A program made the translations under genes and the position numbers. A DNA stretch of 16,435 bases from positions 1 through 16,435 of the forward strand of contig DASUFH010000337.1 of assembly GCA_036274645.1 (NCBI GenBank), read 5' to 3'. The notes beneath the pieces are model-generated. The model was not told the origin of the DNA, ran no database searches, and worked only from the letters and a program-made list of their open reading frames with translations. Positions 1 through 7,626 of this stretch are shown piece by piece. This DNA is from DASUFH01 sp036274645. Lineage in GTDB: Bacteria; Acidobacteriota; Terriglobia; 20CM-2-55-15. How positions within the stretch are numbered: the first letter of the stretch is position 1; each line of letters begins with the position of its first letter.

Positions 1-3000
1 ATCGCGCTGGTGACGGTGTCGTTCAGGTTGATCGGCGTATCGACGACGGGTACCACGGGCTGGACATTGAAGCTGTAGTTCGCCGTTCCCGCTCCGGCGT
101 TGAACCGGCCTTCAATGGCCAGGATGTAGGTCCCCGTGCGAGGCAGGGTGAAGGTGTCGATGTCAGTGTTCTGGGAATCGCTGAACACGACGTTGTTGAA
201 GAGATCCACCAGTCGCCAGGTGGCGTTGTTCAGGCCGGTGAGCGCGTCGAAGTAATAGCGTTCTCCGGCGACGCCGTCGAACTGGTACAAATCCGTTTCA
301 GTGGCCGGGCTCAGCGAACCGCTGACCATGGTTCCGGGCGTCAGTGGGACGGCGGAAGCGGCGTCGAGCAGACGGAACGCGTAGCTTCCGGTCGTATCTC
401 CATTGGCGTCGACGCTTAACCGGTAATCTCCGGCGCCCAGGGTCATCAGCGGGGAGCCGAAGTCGAACGAGTCCGATCCCGTAAAGGTTCTGCGGTTGAC
501 GAACGTTCCCGCCGGGCCGGTCAGCGTCCAGTTGATGCTGTTGTTGTTCGTCTGCGAATCGAAGTGGACGCGGGTTGTTGTCGCCAGGGTGAAGGTGAAG
601 ACGTCGGTTTCGCCGGTCACGCTGATCGCGCTGGTGACGGTGTCGTTCAGGTTGATCGGCGTATCGATGGCGGGAGCCACGGGCTGGACATTGAAGCTGT
701 AGTTCGCCGTTCCCGCTCCGGCGTTGAACCGGCCTTCAATGGCCAGGATGTAGGTACCGGTGCGTGGCAGGGTGAAGGTGTCGATGTCAGTGTTCTGGGA
801 ATCGCTGAACACGACGTTGTTGAATAGATCCACCAGTCGCCAGGTGGCGTTGTTCAGGCCGGTGAGCGCGTCGAAGTAATAGCGTTCTCCGGCGACGCCG
901 TCGAACTGGTACAAATCCGTTTCAGTGGCCGGGCTCAGCGAGCCGCTGACCATGGTCCCGGGCGTCAGCGGGACGGCGGAAGCGGCGTCGAGCAGACGGA
1001 ACGCGTAGCTTCCGGTCGTATCGGAGTTGGCGTCGACGCTTAACCGGTAATCTCCGGCGCCCAGGGTCATCAGCGGGGAACCGAAGTCGAACGAGTCCGA
1101 TCCCGTAAAGGATCGGCGGTTGACGAACGTCCCCGCCGGCCCGGTCAGCGTCCAGTTGATGTTGTTGTTATTCGTCTGCGAATCGAAGTGGACGCGGGTC
1201 GCCGTGGCCAGGGTGAAGGTGAAGACGTCGGTTTCGCCGGTCACGCTGATTGCGCCGGTGACGGTGTCGTTCAGGTTGATCGGCGTATCGATGGCGGGAG
1301 CCACGGGCTGGACATTGAAGCTGTAGTTCGCCGTTCCCGCTCCGGCGTTGAACCGGCCTTCAATGGCCAGGATGTAGGTACCGGTGCGAGGCAGGGTAAA
1401 TGCGTCGATGTCGCTGTTCTGGGAATCGCTGAACACGACGTTGTTGAACAGATCCACCAGCCGCCAGGTGGCGTTGCTGAGGCCGGTAAGCGCGTCGAAG
1501 TAATAGCGTTCTCCGGCGACGCCATCGAACTGGTACAAATCGGTCTCAGTGGCCGGGTTTAACGAACTGCTGACCGGGGTTCCCGGTGTCAGCGGGGTGG
1601 CGGAGGCGGCGTCCAGAAGACGAAACGTATAGGCGCCGGTCGCGTTATTGGAGCCCGCAACCGTCAGTCTGTAGTCCCCGGCCGGAAGACTCAGGAGCGG
1701 AGATCCGAAATCGAACGAATCGGATCCGGTGAAGGAGCGCGAGCCGACATGCGTTCCGGCGGGCCCGACGAGGCTCCAGTTGAAGTTGTTGTTGTTCGTC
1801 TGCGAGTCGAAATGGACCCGTGTGACGCCGGCGAGCGTGAAGATATAGGAGTCGACTTCACCCGCAACGGAGATCGTGTCGGAAACGGTGGCGCCGAGCG
1901 TCAGGGGCGTTCCCGTAAATGGCTGCGGCGGCTGATTGCCCTGAGGGCTGACATTGAACGTGTAGTTCGCAGCGCCGGTTCCGGAATTGACCCGGCCTTC
2001 CAATATCAGGACGTACGTGCCGGTATTGGCGAGAGTCAGCGTCGATACGTCGGAATTGAAGTTTGTGCTGAAAAGCGTGTTGTTGAACGGATCGATCAGC
2101 CGCCAGGTGGCGTTCCCAATGCCCGTCGTTACATCGAAGAGGAACTGATCGCCCGCGAGCGCCGCGAAGGAGTAAAGGTCGCTTTCCGTCGCCGGATCGA
2201 GCGATCCGCTCGCCGGCGTTCCCGGTGTGATGGGCGCCGCATCCGCAAGGTTCAGCAGCCGGAAGGAGTACGCGCCGGTCGCGTCTCCCGAGCCGTCCAC
2301 GGTCAATGTATAGGCGCCGGCGGGCAGCGCCAGCGACGGCGAGCTGAAATCGAACGAATCCGAGTTGCTGAAGGAGCGGCCGCTGACATGGGTTCCGGCC
2401 GGTCCGCTCAGGCTCCAGTCCAGAGTGTTCGTGTTGGTCAGGGAGTCGAAGTGCAGCTTTGCGGTTCCGCCCAGCGTGAAACTGTAAACGTCTCGTTCGC
2501 CACTCACCGTGATTGCGCCGTTTACGGTGTCTCCCAACTGAATTCCGGTGGTCACGGGGGCGGGCACGGGCTTGACGTTGAAGGTATAGCCGGTTGTTCC
2601 TGTTCCGGAATCGACCCGGCCTTCAATGATCAACGTGTATGTGCCCGATAAGGTAAACGTGGACGGTTCGTTGTCGGTGTTGAAGTTCGTGTTGAATACG
2701 AGGTTGCTGAATGGATCGAACAACCGCCACGTCGCGTTCGAGATCCCGGACTGAACGTCGAAGAAGTATCGTTCTCCGGCCAGCGCATCGAACTGGTAGA
2801 GATCGCTTTCAGTGGCCGGGCTGAGCGTTGCGGTGACTGCTGTTCCCGGCGTAATCACCGCGGCGCTGGAGAGATCCAGTAACCGGAAGGAATACGATCC
2901 GGTGGAGTCGCCCGAACCATCCACGGTGAGGGTGTAGTTTCCCGCCGGCAGCGTCAGGATCGGGGAACTGAAATCAAAGGAATCGGAGTTGTTGAACTGC

Positions 3001-3759
3001 CTGCCGCTGACATGGGTCCCGGCGGGCCCGGAGAGGCTCCAGGTCAGGTTGTTCGTGTTGGTGAAGGAATCGAAATGCAGGCGCGAGGTTCCGGCCAGCG
3101 CGAAAGTGTAGACATCCCGCTCGCCACTCACCGTGATCGCGCCATTCACGGTGTCTCCCGGTTGGATTGCGGCGGTCACGGGACTGGGCACGGGTTTCAC
3201 GTTGAAGGTGTAGCCGGCCGTTCCCGTCCCGGAATCCACCCGGCCTTCGATGATCAGCGTATATGTGCCGGTTCTTGAGAACGCCGAAAGCTCGTTGTCC
3301 GTGTTGAAGTTGGTGCTGAAGATCAGATTGTTGAACGGGTCAAACAGCCGCCAGGTCGCGTTACCGATTCCGGTCTGAATGTCGAAGAAGTACTGTTCTC
3401 CGGCGAGGGCATCGAACTGGTAGAGATCGCTTTCAGTGGCCGGTCTGAGCGTCCCGTTGACCGGTGTTCCCGGTGTGATGACCACCGCGTCGGCAAGGTC
3501 CAGCAGGCGGAACGAGTACGTGCCGGTCGCGTCGCCGGAGCCATCGACCGTTAACGTGTAGCTTCCGGCCGGCAGCGACAATATGGGCGAGCCGAAATCG
3601 AACGAGTCGGAGTTGTTGAAGCCGCGCCCGCTGACGTGAGTTCCGGCCGGTCCCGTGAGGCTCCAGTTCAGGTTTCCATTATTGGTAAACGAGTCGAAGT
3701 GCAGACGGGTTGGCGCGGCCAGATCAAACGTATACGTGTCCCTCTCGCCGGAGACCGTA
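1..3759 (-). repeat. Six tandem 624-bp (208-residue) coding repeats, PPC-like domain pairs
   Basis: A landmark in each unit (the ISVTGE/ISVSGE motif) falls at 3760, 3136, 2512, 1873, 1249, 625 and 1. Spacing is 624 bp except one unit of 639 bp (1873-2511), which carries a five-residue insertion near QGNQPPQPF. Each unit encodes two different PPC-like domains: type a (DxFTFTL..RVHFDS..GPAGT..SDSFDFGSP) and type b (PATETDLYQF..GERYYFD..NATWRL..TGTYILxIEGR). Units 1-624 and 625-1248 differ at only about two dozen bases by eye; units nearer the N-terminus differ much more. PPC (pre-peptidase C-terminal) domains are usual in secreted proteases. Confidence 0.9.
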
Positions 3760-4823
3760 ATGACGCCGATGATCCGCCCATCGGCCTGGATGGAGCCTTT
3801 GCCCGTGACGCTCCCGCCGGTCTGAAGCAGCGTTCCGGAGACACTGATCACGCCGTTCAGAATCAACGTTCCCCCGGAGATCCGGAAGTCGCCGCCGATC
3901 TCAGCGTCGGAACCCACGGAGAACACTCCCCCGGTGAGAAGGATCGATTCCGTGCTGACCAGGCTGTGGACTTGCGCGCCCGCGCCAATCGTCAGGGTGA
4001 GATCCACTCCGGGCCGGTCGATCAGGACGTCGTCGGCGCTCGTCGGGAGGCGAGAGGCGCCCAAGGAATCCAGCCAGTTCGCCGGATCGTCCCATCCGTC
4101 GACGTCTGCAATGTAGGTAATGGTCGGAACAATCGTCAGGTTCTGGCTGTCCGGCGGGCCGTGAGCCGATCGCAGGGTTTCGACCAGTTGGTCGGTGAGG
4201 CTGAATGTGCTGCCGGGAAGGCGGCGGATGCCGGGCCGGATCCCGGACTGCATGAACGCCATCGAGCCATCCGGTTGCTCCGCGTCCGTGTGTGTCAGTC
4301 CCAGGAGGTGGCCGAGTTCATGCGTCAATACCGTCAGGAGGTCGATGCGGCCGTCGGCCGGACCTCCGGCAATGGCGCGTCCGTCCTGGTCGAATTCGGA
4401 ATTGTCTCCCGGTGTGTCATCGACGAACCATCCGTTGCCTGCGGCGTTCCAATCAATCTGAATGCCGCCGTTCGAAACCTCCCCCAGCGTCCAGCCTGGC
4501 AGGTCGACGATGCTGACGTCCGTTGCCGCGCCGGCTTCCGCGATCAGCCGGGTGTCGAAGCCCGAACGCTCCAGCTGTCCCAATGCTTCGTCAAACAGTT
4601 GCGCGAGGGAAGCAGGAGCGATCAGAGGGGGCTGCGACTGCTCCTCAACAATGGGAGAGACCGCGGGAGTGACCACGGGAGCGACCGCGTCGGCGGAGGG
4701 AAGAAGATCGGCGCTGAGCAGGAGTCGGGGTTCCAGCGGTTCGACAAGAAACCGGTCGGGAATTCCGAGTCCGGTCCTGGAACGCCAGCGTTCGACAAGT
4801 TTTCCCACCGTCCTGCGCAGCAT
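1..4823 (-). CDS. LEPR-XLL metzincin-like metalloprotease with tandem PPC-like repeats (C-terminus beyond window)
   Basis: A giant, probably cell-surface or secreted protein; 1607 codons are visible and it stays open to the left edge. The start is ATG at 4823, with an in-frame TGA about 30 bases upstream, so no longer N-terminus is possible. Residues 30-38 read LEPRLLLSA, the LEPR-XLL motif found near the N-terminus of large exported bacterial proteins. Residues 168-178 are HELGHLLGLTH, the full HExxHxxGxxH zinc site of metzincins, followed by a candidate Met-turn (SMAFM); a WFVDDTP/DNSEFD stretch precedes it. Residues about 240-345 are rich in short beta strands and resemble a beta-helix segment. 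From about residue 355 onward come six 208-residue units, each with two PPC-like beta-sandwich domains (DxFTFTL, TGSYxFRL, TGTYxLxIEGR). A protease role is inferred from the motif. Substrate and secretion route are not visible, and no classical signal peptide is seen. Confidence 0.9.
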   Translation of the reverse strand, partial: MLRRTVGKLVERWRSRTGLGIPDRFLVEPLEPRLLLSADLLPSADAVAPVVTPAVSPIVEEQSQPPLIAPASLAQLFDEALGQLERSGFDTRLIAEAGAATDVSIVDLPGWTLGEVSNGGIQIDWNAAGNGWFVDDTPGDNSEFDQDGRAIAGGPADGRIDLLTVLTHELGHLLGLTHTDAEQPDGSMAFMQSGIRPGIRRLPGSTFSLTDQLVETLRSAHGPPDSQNLTIVPTITYIADVDGWDDPANWLDSLGASRLPTSADDVLIDRPGVDLTLTIGAGAQVHSLVSTESILLTGGVFSVGSDAEIGGDFRISGGTLILNGVISVSGTLLQTGGSVTGKGSIQADGRIIGVITVSGERDTYTFDLAAPTRLHFDSFTNNGNLNWSLTGPAGTHVSGRGFNNSDSFDFGSPILSLPAGSYTLTVDGSGDATGTYSFRLLDLADAVVITPGTPVNGTLRPATESDLYQFDALAGEQYFFDIQTGIGNATWRLFDPFNNLIFSTNFNTDNELSAFSRTGTYTLIIEGRVDSGTGTAGYTFNVKPVPSPVTAAIQPGDTVNGAITVSGERDVYTFALAGTSRLHFDSFTNTNNLTWSLSGPAGTHVSGRQFNNSDSFDFSSPILTLPAGNYTLTVDGSGDSTGSYSFRLLDLSSAAVITPGTAVTATLSPATESDLYQFDALAGERYFFDVQSGISNATWRLFDPFSNLVFNTNFNTDNEPSTFTLSGTYTLIIEGRVDSGTGTTGYTFNVKPVPAPVTTGIQLGDTVNGAITVSGERDVYSFTLGGTAKLHFDSLTNTNTLDWSLSGPAGTHVSGRSFSNSDSFDFSSPSLALPAGAYTLTVDGSGDATGAYSFRLLNLADAAPITPGTPASGSLDPATESDLYSFAALAGDQFLFDVTTGIGNATWRLIDPFNNTLFSTNFNSDVSTLTLANTGTYVLILEGRVNSGTGAANYTFNVSPQGNQPPQPFTGTPLTLGATVSDTISVAGEVDSYIFTLAGVTRVHFDSQTNNNNFNWSLVGPAGTHVGSRSFTGSDSFDFGSPLLSLPAGDYRLTVAGSNNATGAYTFRLLDAASATPLTPGTPVSSSLNPATETDLYQFDGVAGERYYFDALTGLSNATWRLVDLFNNVVFSDSQNSDIDAFTLPRTGTYILAIEGRFNAGAGTANYSFNVQPVAPAIDTPINLNDTVTGAISVTGETDVFTFTLATATRVHFDSQTNNNNINWTLTGPAGTFVNRRSFTGSDSFDFGSPLMTLGAGDYRLSVDANSDTTGSYAFRLLDAASAVPLTPGTMVSGSLSPATETDLYQFDGVAGERYYFDALTGLNNATWRLVDLFNNVVFSDSQNTDIDTFTLPRTGTYILAIEGRFNAGAGTANYSFNVQPVAPAIDTPINLNDTVTSAISVTGETDVFTFTLATTTRVHFDSQTNNNSINWTLTGPAGTFVNRRTFTGSDSFDFGSPLMTLGAGDYRLSVDANGDTTGSYAFRLLDAASAVPLTPGTMVSGSLSPATETDLYQFDGVAGERYYFDALTGLNNATWRLVDLFNNVVFSDSQNTDIDTFTLPRTGTYILAIEGRFNAGAGTANYSFNVQPVVPVVDTPINLNDTVTSA

Positions 4824-5000
4824 TGTTTCGTGAACCTGTTTTGTGGAGTCTCAAGCCGAATGGAGACCGAATCATGCCCCTCCTGAAGGCAAAGGTCAAG
4901 CCTCGGGGCCATATTCATCAATACAGAACGAAGGTTCTGTGATGCATACAAATCAGCACTTTATCGCGCTGACCGGCGGTTGGAGTCATCGGCGTCATAT

Positions 5001-5066
5001 GAAGGAGCGGTCTACGACCGCCCAGGATTTTGAATGTTTGAGGAACGAAGAGGTCGTGGACGGTCC
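5001..5066. repeat. Degenerate copy of the dispersed palindromic element seen at 9263-9383
   Basis: Bases 5007-5021 form the palindrome GCGGTC-TAC-GACCGC. The flanks align with the left arm of the 9263-9383 element (GxAGGxGCGGTCTAYGACCGCCC, then a TTT..GAATG block). The following GAGGTCGTGGACGGTCC looks like a worn version of its right arm (GAGGTCATAGACCGCCC). Two copies in one window suggest a genome-wide REP- or MITE-like family. Confidence 0.55.
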
Positions 5067-5073
5067 GTGAGGA

Positions 5074-5100
5074 CAGATGGATCAGGGTACTACCCATCTG
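5074..5100. repeat. Small inverted repeat upstream of VWA gene
   Basis: CAGATGG at 5074-5080 is complementary to CCATCTG at 5094-5100, and inside lies a second palindrome GGGTA-C-TACCC (5085-5095). It sits about 100 bases upstream of the VWA start codon, so it could be an operator or an mRNA leader structure. No function is demonstrated. Confidence 0.4.
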
Positions 5101-5200
5101 CTGACAAATGTTTTACAACCTTTTTGCGCCCGTCTGACCATACCAATGCCCTCGTCGCTTCAAATGGTGGCGCAGACGGAACACCAAAGGAGACGACCTC

Positions 5201-6610
5201 ATGAGGAAACTTTCAGCGTTACGGCTCACGGCGGCCCTGGTTGGGGCATATGTCCTGTCGCTTCCCGGCGCCCGGGCAGAAACCGTCCGCCTTCCCGAGC
5301 AGATCAAGGTGGATGTGGGGCTGGCTAAACCGTACATGCTTGCCGGCCAGAAACAAACCAACTACCTGCGTGTCAGCCTCACCGGCACGCCAATGAATGA
5401 AGCGGTCAAGCGCGCGCCGGTCAACGTGGCCATCGTGCTCGACAAGTCCGGATCGATGGCGGGTGACAAACTCCGCAAGGCCAAGGATGCGGCGTTCGCG
5501 GCCATCGATCGGTTAGGGCCGAATGACATCGTCTCGGTGATCGCCTACGACCACACTGTGGAAATACTCGTTCCGGCAACAAAGGTTTCAGACCGGTTTT
5601 CGATCCGTCAGGCAATCGAGAAACTGACAGCCAACGGCAACACGGCGCTGTTCGCGGGCGTCAGCAAAGGCGCCGCTGAAGCGCGCAAATTCCTCGACCG
5701 CCAGCGGGTCAACCGCATCATCCTGCTTTCGGATGGCCAGGCGAACATCGGCCCGAGTTCGCCGGCGGAACTGGGCAACCTGGGCGCCTCCCTCATCAAG
5801 GAAGGAATCTCCGTGACCACTCTGGGGCTGGGACTCGACTACAACGAAAACCTCATGGCGCAACTGGCTCTCCGGAGCGATGGCACCCACTATTTCATCG
5901 AGAAGAGCACGGACCTGGCCAGCAAGTTCGGCTTTGAGATGCAGGACGTGCTGTCCGTCGTCGCGCAGGAAGTCACCATTCGCATCACGTGCGCCGACGG
6001 TATTCGTCCCATTCGTATGTTGGGACGTGACGCGGATATCACCGGGCAGACCGTCACCACGTATTTCAATCAGATCTATGGTGAACAGGAGAAGTACGCT
6101 CTGCTGGAGATCGAAGCGCCGGCCGGAACCGACGGAAAGAGTCGCAGCATTGCCGACGTCAATGTGACATACGTCAACATGGCGACCAAAAGCTCCGAGA
6201 AAATCACACGCGCGGCAACGGCCCGGTTCACGAATACCGCCAGTCTGGTGGATACCAATACGAACGCGGCGGTCATGGCCTCCGCAGTGGAGCAGATTGC
6301 CCTCGAACGTAACAAACTCGCGGTCAGCCTGCGGGATCAGGGCCAGATCGAAGAGGCGCGCCGGGTTCTGCTGGATAACGCCGAGTATCTCAGCGCGAAC
6401 GCCGCCAAGCTCAAGTCGAAAGAACTGGCCGATTACACCCTCCGCCAGCAGCAGGATGCCGCGAACCTCGATGGGCCGGCCTGGGAGCAGCAGCGGAAGG
6501 CCATCGTGGAACAGCAGAACATCCGGGCGGGCCAGAACTCGAATGCAGGGAACGGCGGCACGCGAAACCAGGGGGGCGGATTCGGCGGCGGTGGGTTCGG
6601 CGGCCGTTAG
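5201..6610 (+). CDS. Secreted von Willebrand factor A (VWA) domain protein
   Basis: A 469-residue exported protein. Residues 1-26 form a signal peptide (MRK basic start, hydrophobic core, ARA cleavage site before ETV). The VWA domain spans about residues 74-250 and has a complete metal-ion-dependent adhesion site: D81-K-S83-G-S85, T148 and D178 (LLSDGQAN). Such domains bind a divalent metal and a protein partner. Residues 260-360 are a beta-rich region, residues 365-450 are helical and glutamine-rich, and the last 20 or so residues are a glycine-rich tail (GGGFGGGGFGG). ATG at 5201 has an AAAGGAG ribosome binding site 8 bases upstream. The gene stands alone: it diverges from the giant protease gene and is closed by a terminator at 6685-6718. 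The ligand cannot be told from sequence. A periplasmic or surface binding role is inferred. Confidence 0.9.
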   Translation: MRKLSALRLTAALVGAYVLSLPGARAETVRLPEQIKVDVGLAKPYMLAGQKQTNYLRVSLTGTPMNEAVKRAPVNVAIVLDKSGSMAGDKLRKAKDAAFAAIDRLGPNDIVSVIAYDHTVEILVPATKVSDRFSIRQAIEKLTANGNTALFAGVSKGAAEARKFLDRQRVNRIILLSDGQANIGPSSPAELGNLGASLIKEGISVTTLGLGLDYNENLMAQLALRSDGTHYFIEKSTDLASKFGFEMQDVLSVVAQEVTIRITCADGIRPIRMLGRDADITGQTVTTYFNQIYGEQEKYALLEIEAPAGTDGKSRSIADVNVTYVNMATKSSEKITRAATARFTNTASLVDTNTNAAVMASAVEQIALERNKLAVSLRDQGQIEEARRVLLDNAEYLSANAAKLKSKELADYTLRQQQDAANLDGPAWEQQRKAIVEQQNIRAGQNSNAGNGGTRNQGGGFGGGGFGGR

Positions 6611-6684
6611 CGCCCCGGGGGCTGAGGCTGGAATCCGGTTCTTGCCTCGAAACTCGATAATTCACTTTTGAGGTTCACAGTCCG

Positions 6685-6718
6685 AAGCCCGGGGGGACAC
6701 CTCCCGGGCCGGGCTTTT
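6685..6718 (+). terminator. Rho-independent terminator after VWA gene
   Basis: AAGCCCGG pairs with CCGGGCTT, with a GC-rich interior (GGGG...CTCCC) and a TTTT run at the 3' side. It lies 75 bases after the VWA stop codon and before the lipoprotein gene on the same strand, so it separates the two transcription units. Confidence 0.75.
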
Positions 6719-6790
6719 CTCGTTGCCTTGTCGGGATCGACGACTCGATTCTCCTCTTGCGGTTTCCAGCCCTCGCGTCCCCGGTTAAGT

Positions 6791-6796
6791 TAAAAT
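6791..6796 (+). promoter_or_regulatory. Possible -10 element (TAAAAT) of the I9 lipoprotein gene
   Basis: TAAAAT is an AT-rich island in a GC-rich spacer, about 40 bases before the ATG at 6836 and after the terminator. No -35 box is visible at the usual distance, so this rests on the hexamer and its context only. Confidence 0.3.
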
Positions 6797-6835
6797 TCCA
6801 GCTGCCATTTGTTGGCCCCCCCCAAAGGAGAGCTC

Positions 6836-7219
6836 ATGTTCACGTTGTTTCGAGTCGTATTGGTCGTCGCTTGCCTGTTGGGAATGACGAGTTGCAACGG
6901 CGCTGTCAAAAGGCTGGTTCCGCCGTCGGGGTCTTTTTTCCCACCCTGTAAGAGTCCCGCCCCGCTCACCGGCAAATTTGACCCGAACGCTCCGGGTTTC
7001 ATTGTTGTTCTCGCCGATAGTGTGGATGTCGCTGCAAGAGTTCAGGATCTGTCTGCGCGGTATCAGTTTATTCCGCTGAACATTTTCGAGCGACTCGGGA
7101 TGTTTTACGCAGAACTCACAGCGCCAGTGGTCGCGCAGCTGCGATGCGAATCCCTGGTCCGGTATATCGAGTACAACGGAGTGGTTCACGCCAGCTCTCT
7201 TGCAGCGGCGGAGAATTAA
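6836..7219 (+). CDS. Small lipoprotein with a free-standing inhibitor I9 (subtilisin-propeptide-like) domain
   Basis: A 127-residue protein. ATG at 6836 is chosen over an upstream ATG at 6809 because AAAGGAG lies 5 bases before it and because it gives a clean lipoprotein signal: hydrophobic residues 4-17, then MTSC with the lipid-carrying Cys at 20. Residues about 52-121 (PGFIVVLADSVD...ARYQFIPLNIFERLGMFYAELTAPVVAQLRCESLVRYIEYNGVVHA) match the inhibitor I9 pattern: an initial FIVVL strand, a helix, a GF/GMFYAEL strand, then V..LR...V.YIEYN..V. This domain normally chaperones and inhibits subtilisin-family (S8) proteases as a propeptide. Here there is no protease domain after it. A membrane-anchored protease inhibitor or decoy propeptide is inferred; the partner is unknown. 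Family assignment is by pattern only. Confidence 0.75.
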   Translation: MFTLFRVVLVVACLLGMTSCNGAVKRLVPPSGSFFPPCKSPAPLTGKFDPNAPGFIVVLADSVDVAARVQDLSARYQFIPLNIFERLGMFYAELTAPVVAQLRCESLVRYIEYNGVVHASSLAAAEN

Positions 7220-7290
7220 GCCTGGAAAGGGACCTGGAAAGATCGGAATACGGGCGACAGGAACACGAACAAAGGCGCTATTGAATTGGC

Positions 7291-7319
7291 TCCCATAGCT
7301 GTGGGACCATACTGCGGTT
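7291..7319 (+). promoter_or_regulatory. Possible leaderless promoter with operator-like palindrome, first DUF507 gene
   Basis: CATACT at 7308-7313 resembles a -10 hexamer and would put transcription start at 7320, the A of the ATG. No Shine-Dalgarno sequence precedes this ATG (ACTGCGGTT). The -35 position offers only a weak TTGGCT (7286-7291, spacing 16). The inverted repeat TCCCA-TAGCTG-TGGGA (7291-7306) lies between the two and could bind a regulator. Confidence 0.35.
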
Positions 7320-7598
7320 ATGGCCTTGCGCAAAGAGTTCACACGGCTGCTTTCGACGAAAATCGTCGAGGACCTGATCGCACGGGAGATGATCGAAGTC
7401 CCGGATGGGGGCGCTCTGGCCGAAGAGGTCTTTCAGGTTATCGAAAGCGAAGTCACCCTCGAAGACCGCCTGAACGAAGAGGTGCGGGGCATGCTGAACC
7501 AGATTCAGGATCAGATGAAACAGAACGGCGCTTCGTATCAGGAAATGTTCAAGCTGCTCAAGAACAAGCTGGTCCGGGAGCGGAAGATCGTTCTGTAG
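7320..7598 (+). CDS. DUF507 family protein (first of two)
   Basis: A 92-residue, highly charged, all-helical-looking cytosolic protein. The N-terminus (MALRKEFTRLLSTKIVEDLIAREMIEV) fits the DUF507 start pattern of a basic patch, an S/A-K-IV helix, then an L-I..-E-V segment, and DRLNEEVRGML matches the E-E-x-V core. It lacks the IPEGS-EW-LYRKYYEEE ending of the second copy and ends NKLVRERKIVL instead. It is followed 28 bases later by the second DUF507 gene, so the two probably form one operon. The biochemical role of DUF507 proteins is not known to me. The start has no Shine-Dalgarno sequence. Confidence 0.8.
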   Translation: MALRKEFTRLLSTKIVEDLIAREMIEVPDGGALAEEVFQVIESEVTLEDRLNEEVRGMLNQIQDQMKQNGASYQEMFKLLKNKLVRERKIVL

Positions 7599-7626
7599 TC
7601 AGGGAGAAGAAGGAACCGAATTCACC

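Larger units (their letters stand above)
4824..5200. other. Spacer between the divergent giant protease and VWA genes
   Basis: This is a 377-base gap with no convincing gene; the short open frames in it have no recognisable protein features. It should hold both divergent promoters, but no clear -35/-10 pair stands out. It contains a degenerate copy of a dispersed palindromic element (5001-5066) and a small inverted repeat (5074-5100). The ribosome binding site of the VWA gene (AAAGGAG) lies at its right end. Confidence 0.6.

Noticed and set aside
1749..2651. 300-residue plus-strand open frame and smaller repeated plus-strand frames at 496-702 and 1120-1326
   Set aside because: Antisense shadows of the PPC repeats; their repetition just reflects the 624-bp repeat of the true gene.
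1..3759. CRISPR-like or satellite array
   Set aside because: The repeats are 624 bp, coding, in frame and domain-sized; there are no short repeats with unique spacers.
3636..4886. 416-residue plus-strand open frame
   Set aside because: It is antisense to the giant protease gene, lies over the HELGH and LEPR-XLL coding region, and its protein has no domain-like pattern; a GC-rich shadow frame.
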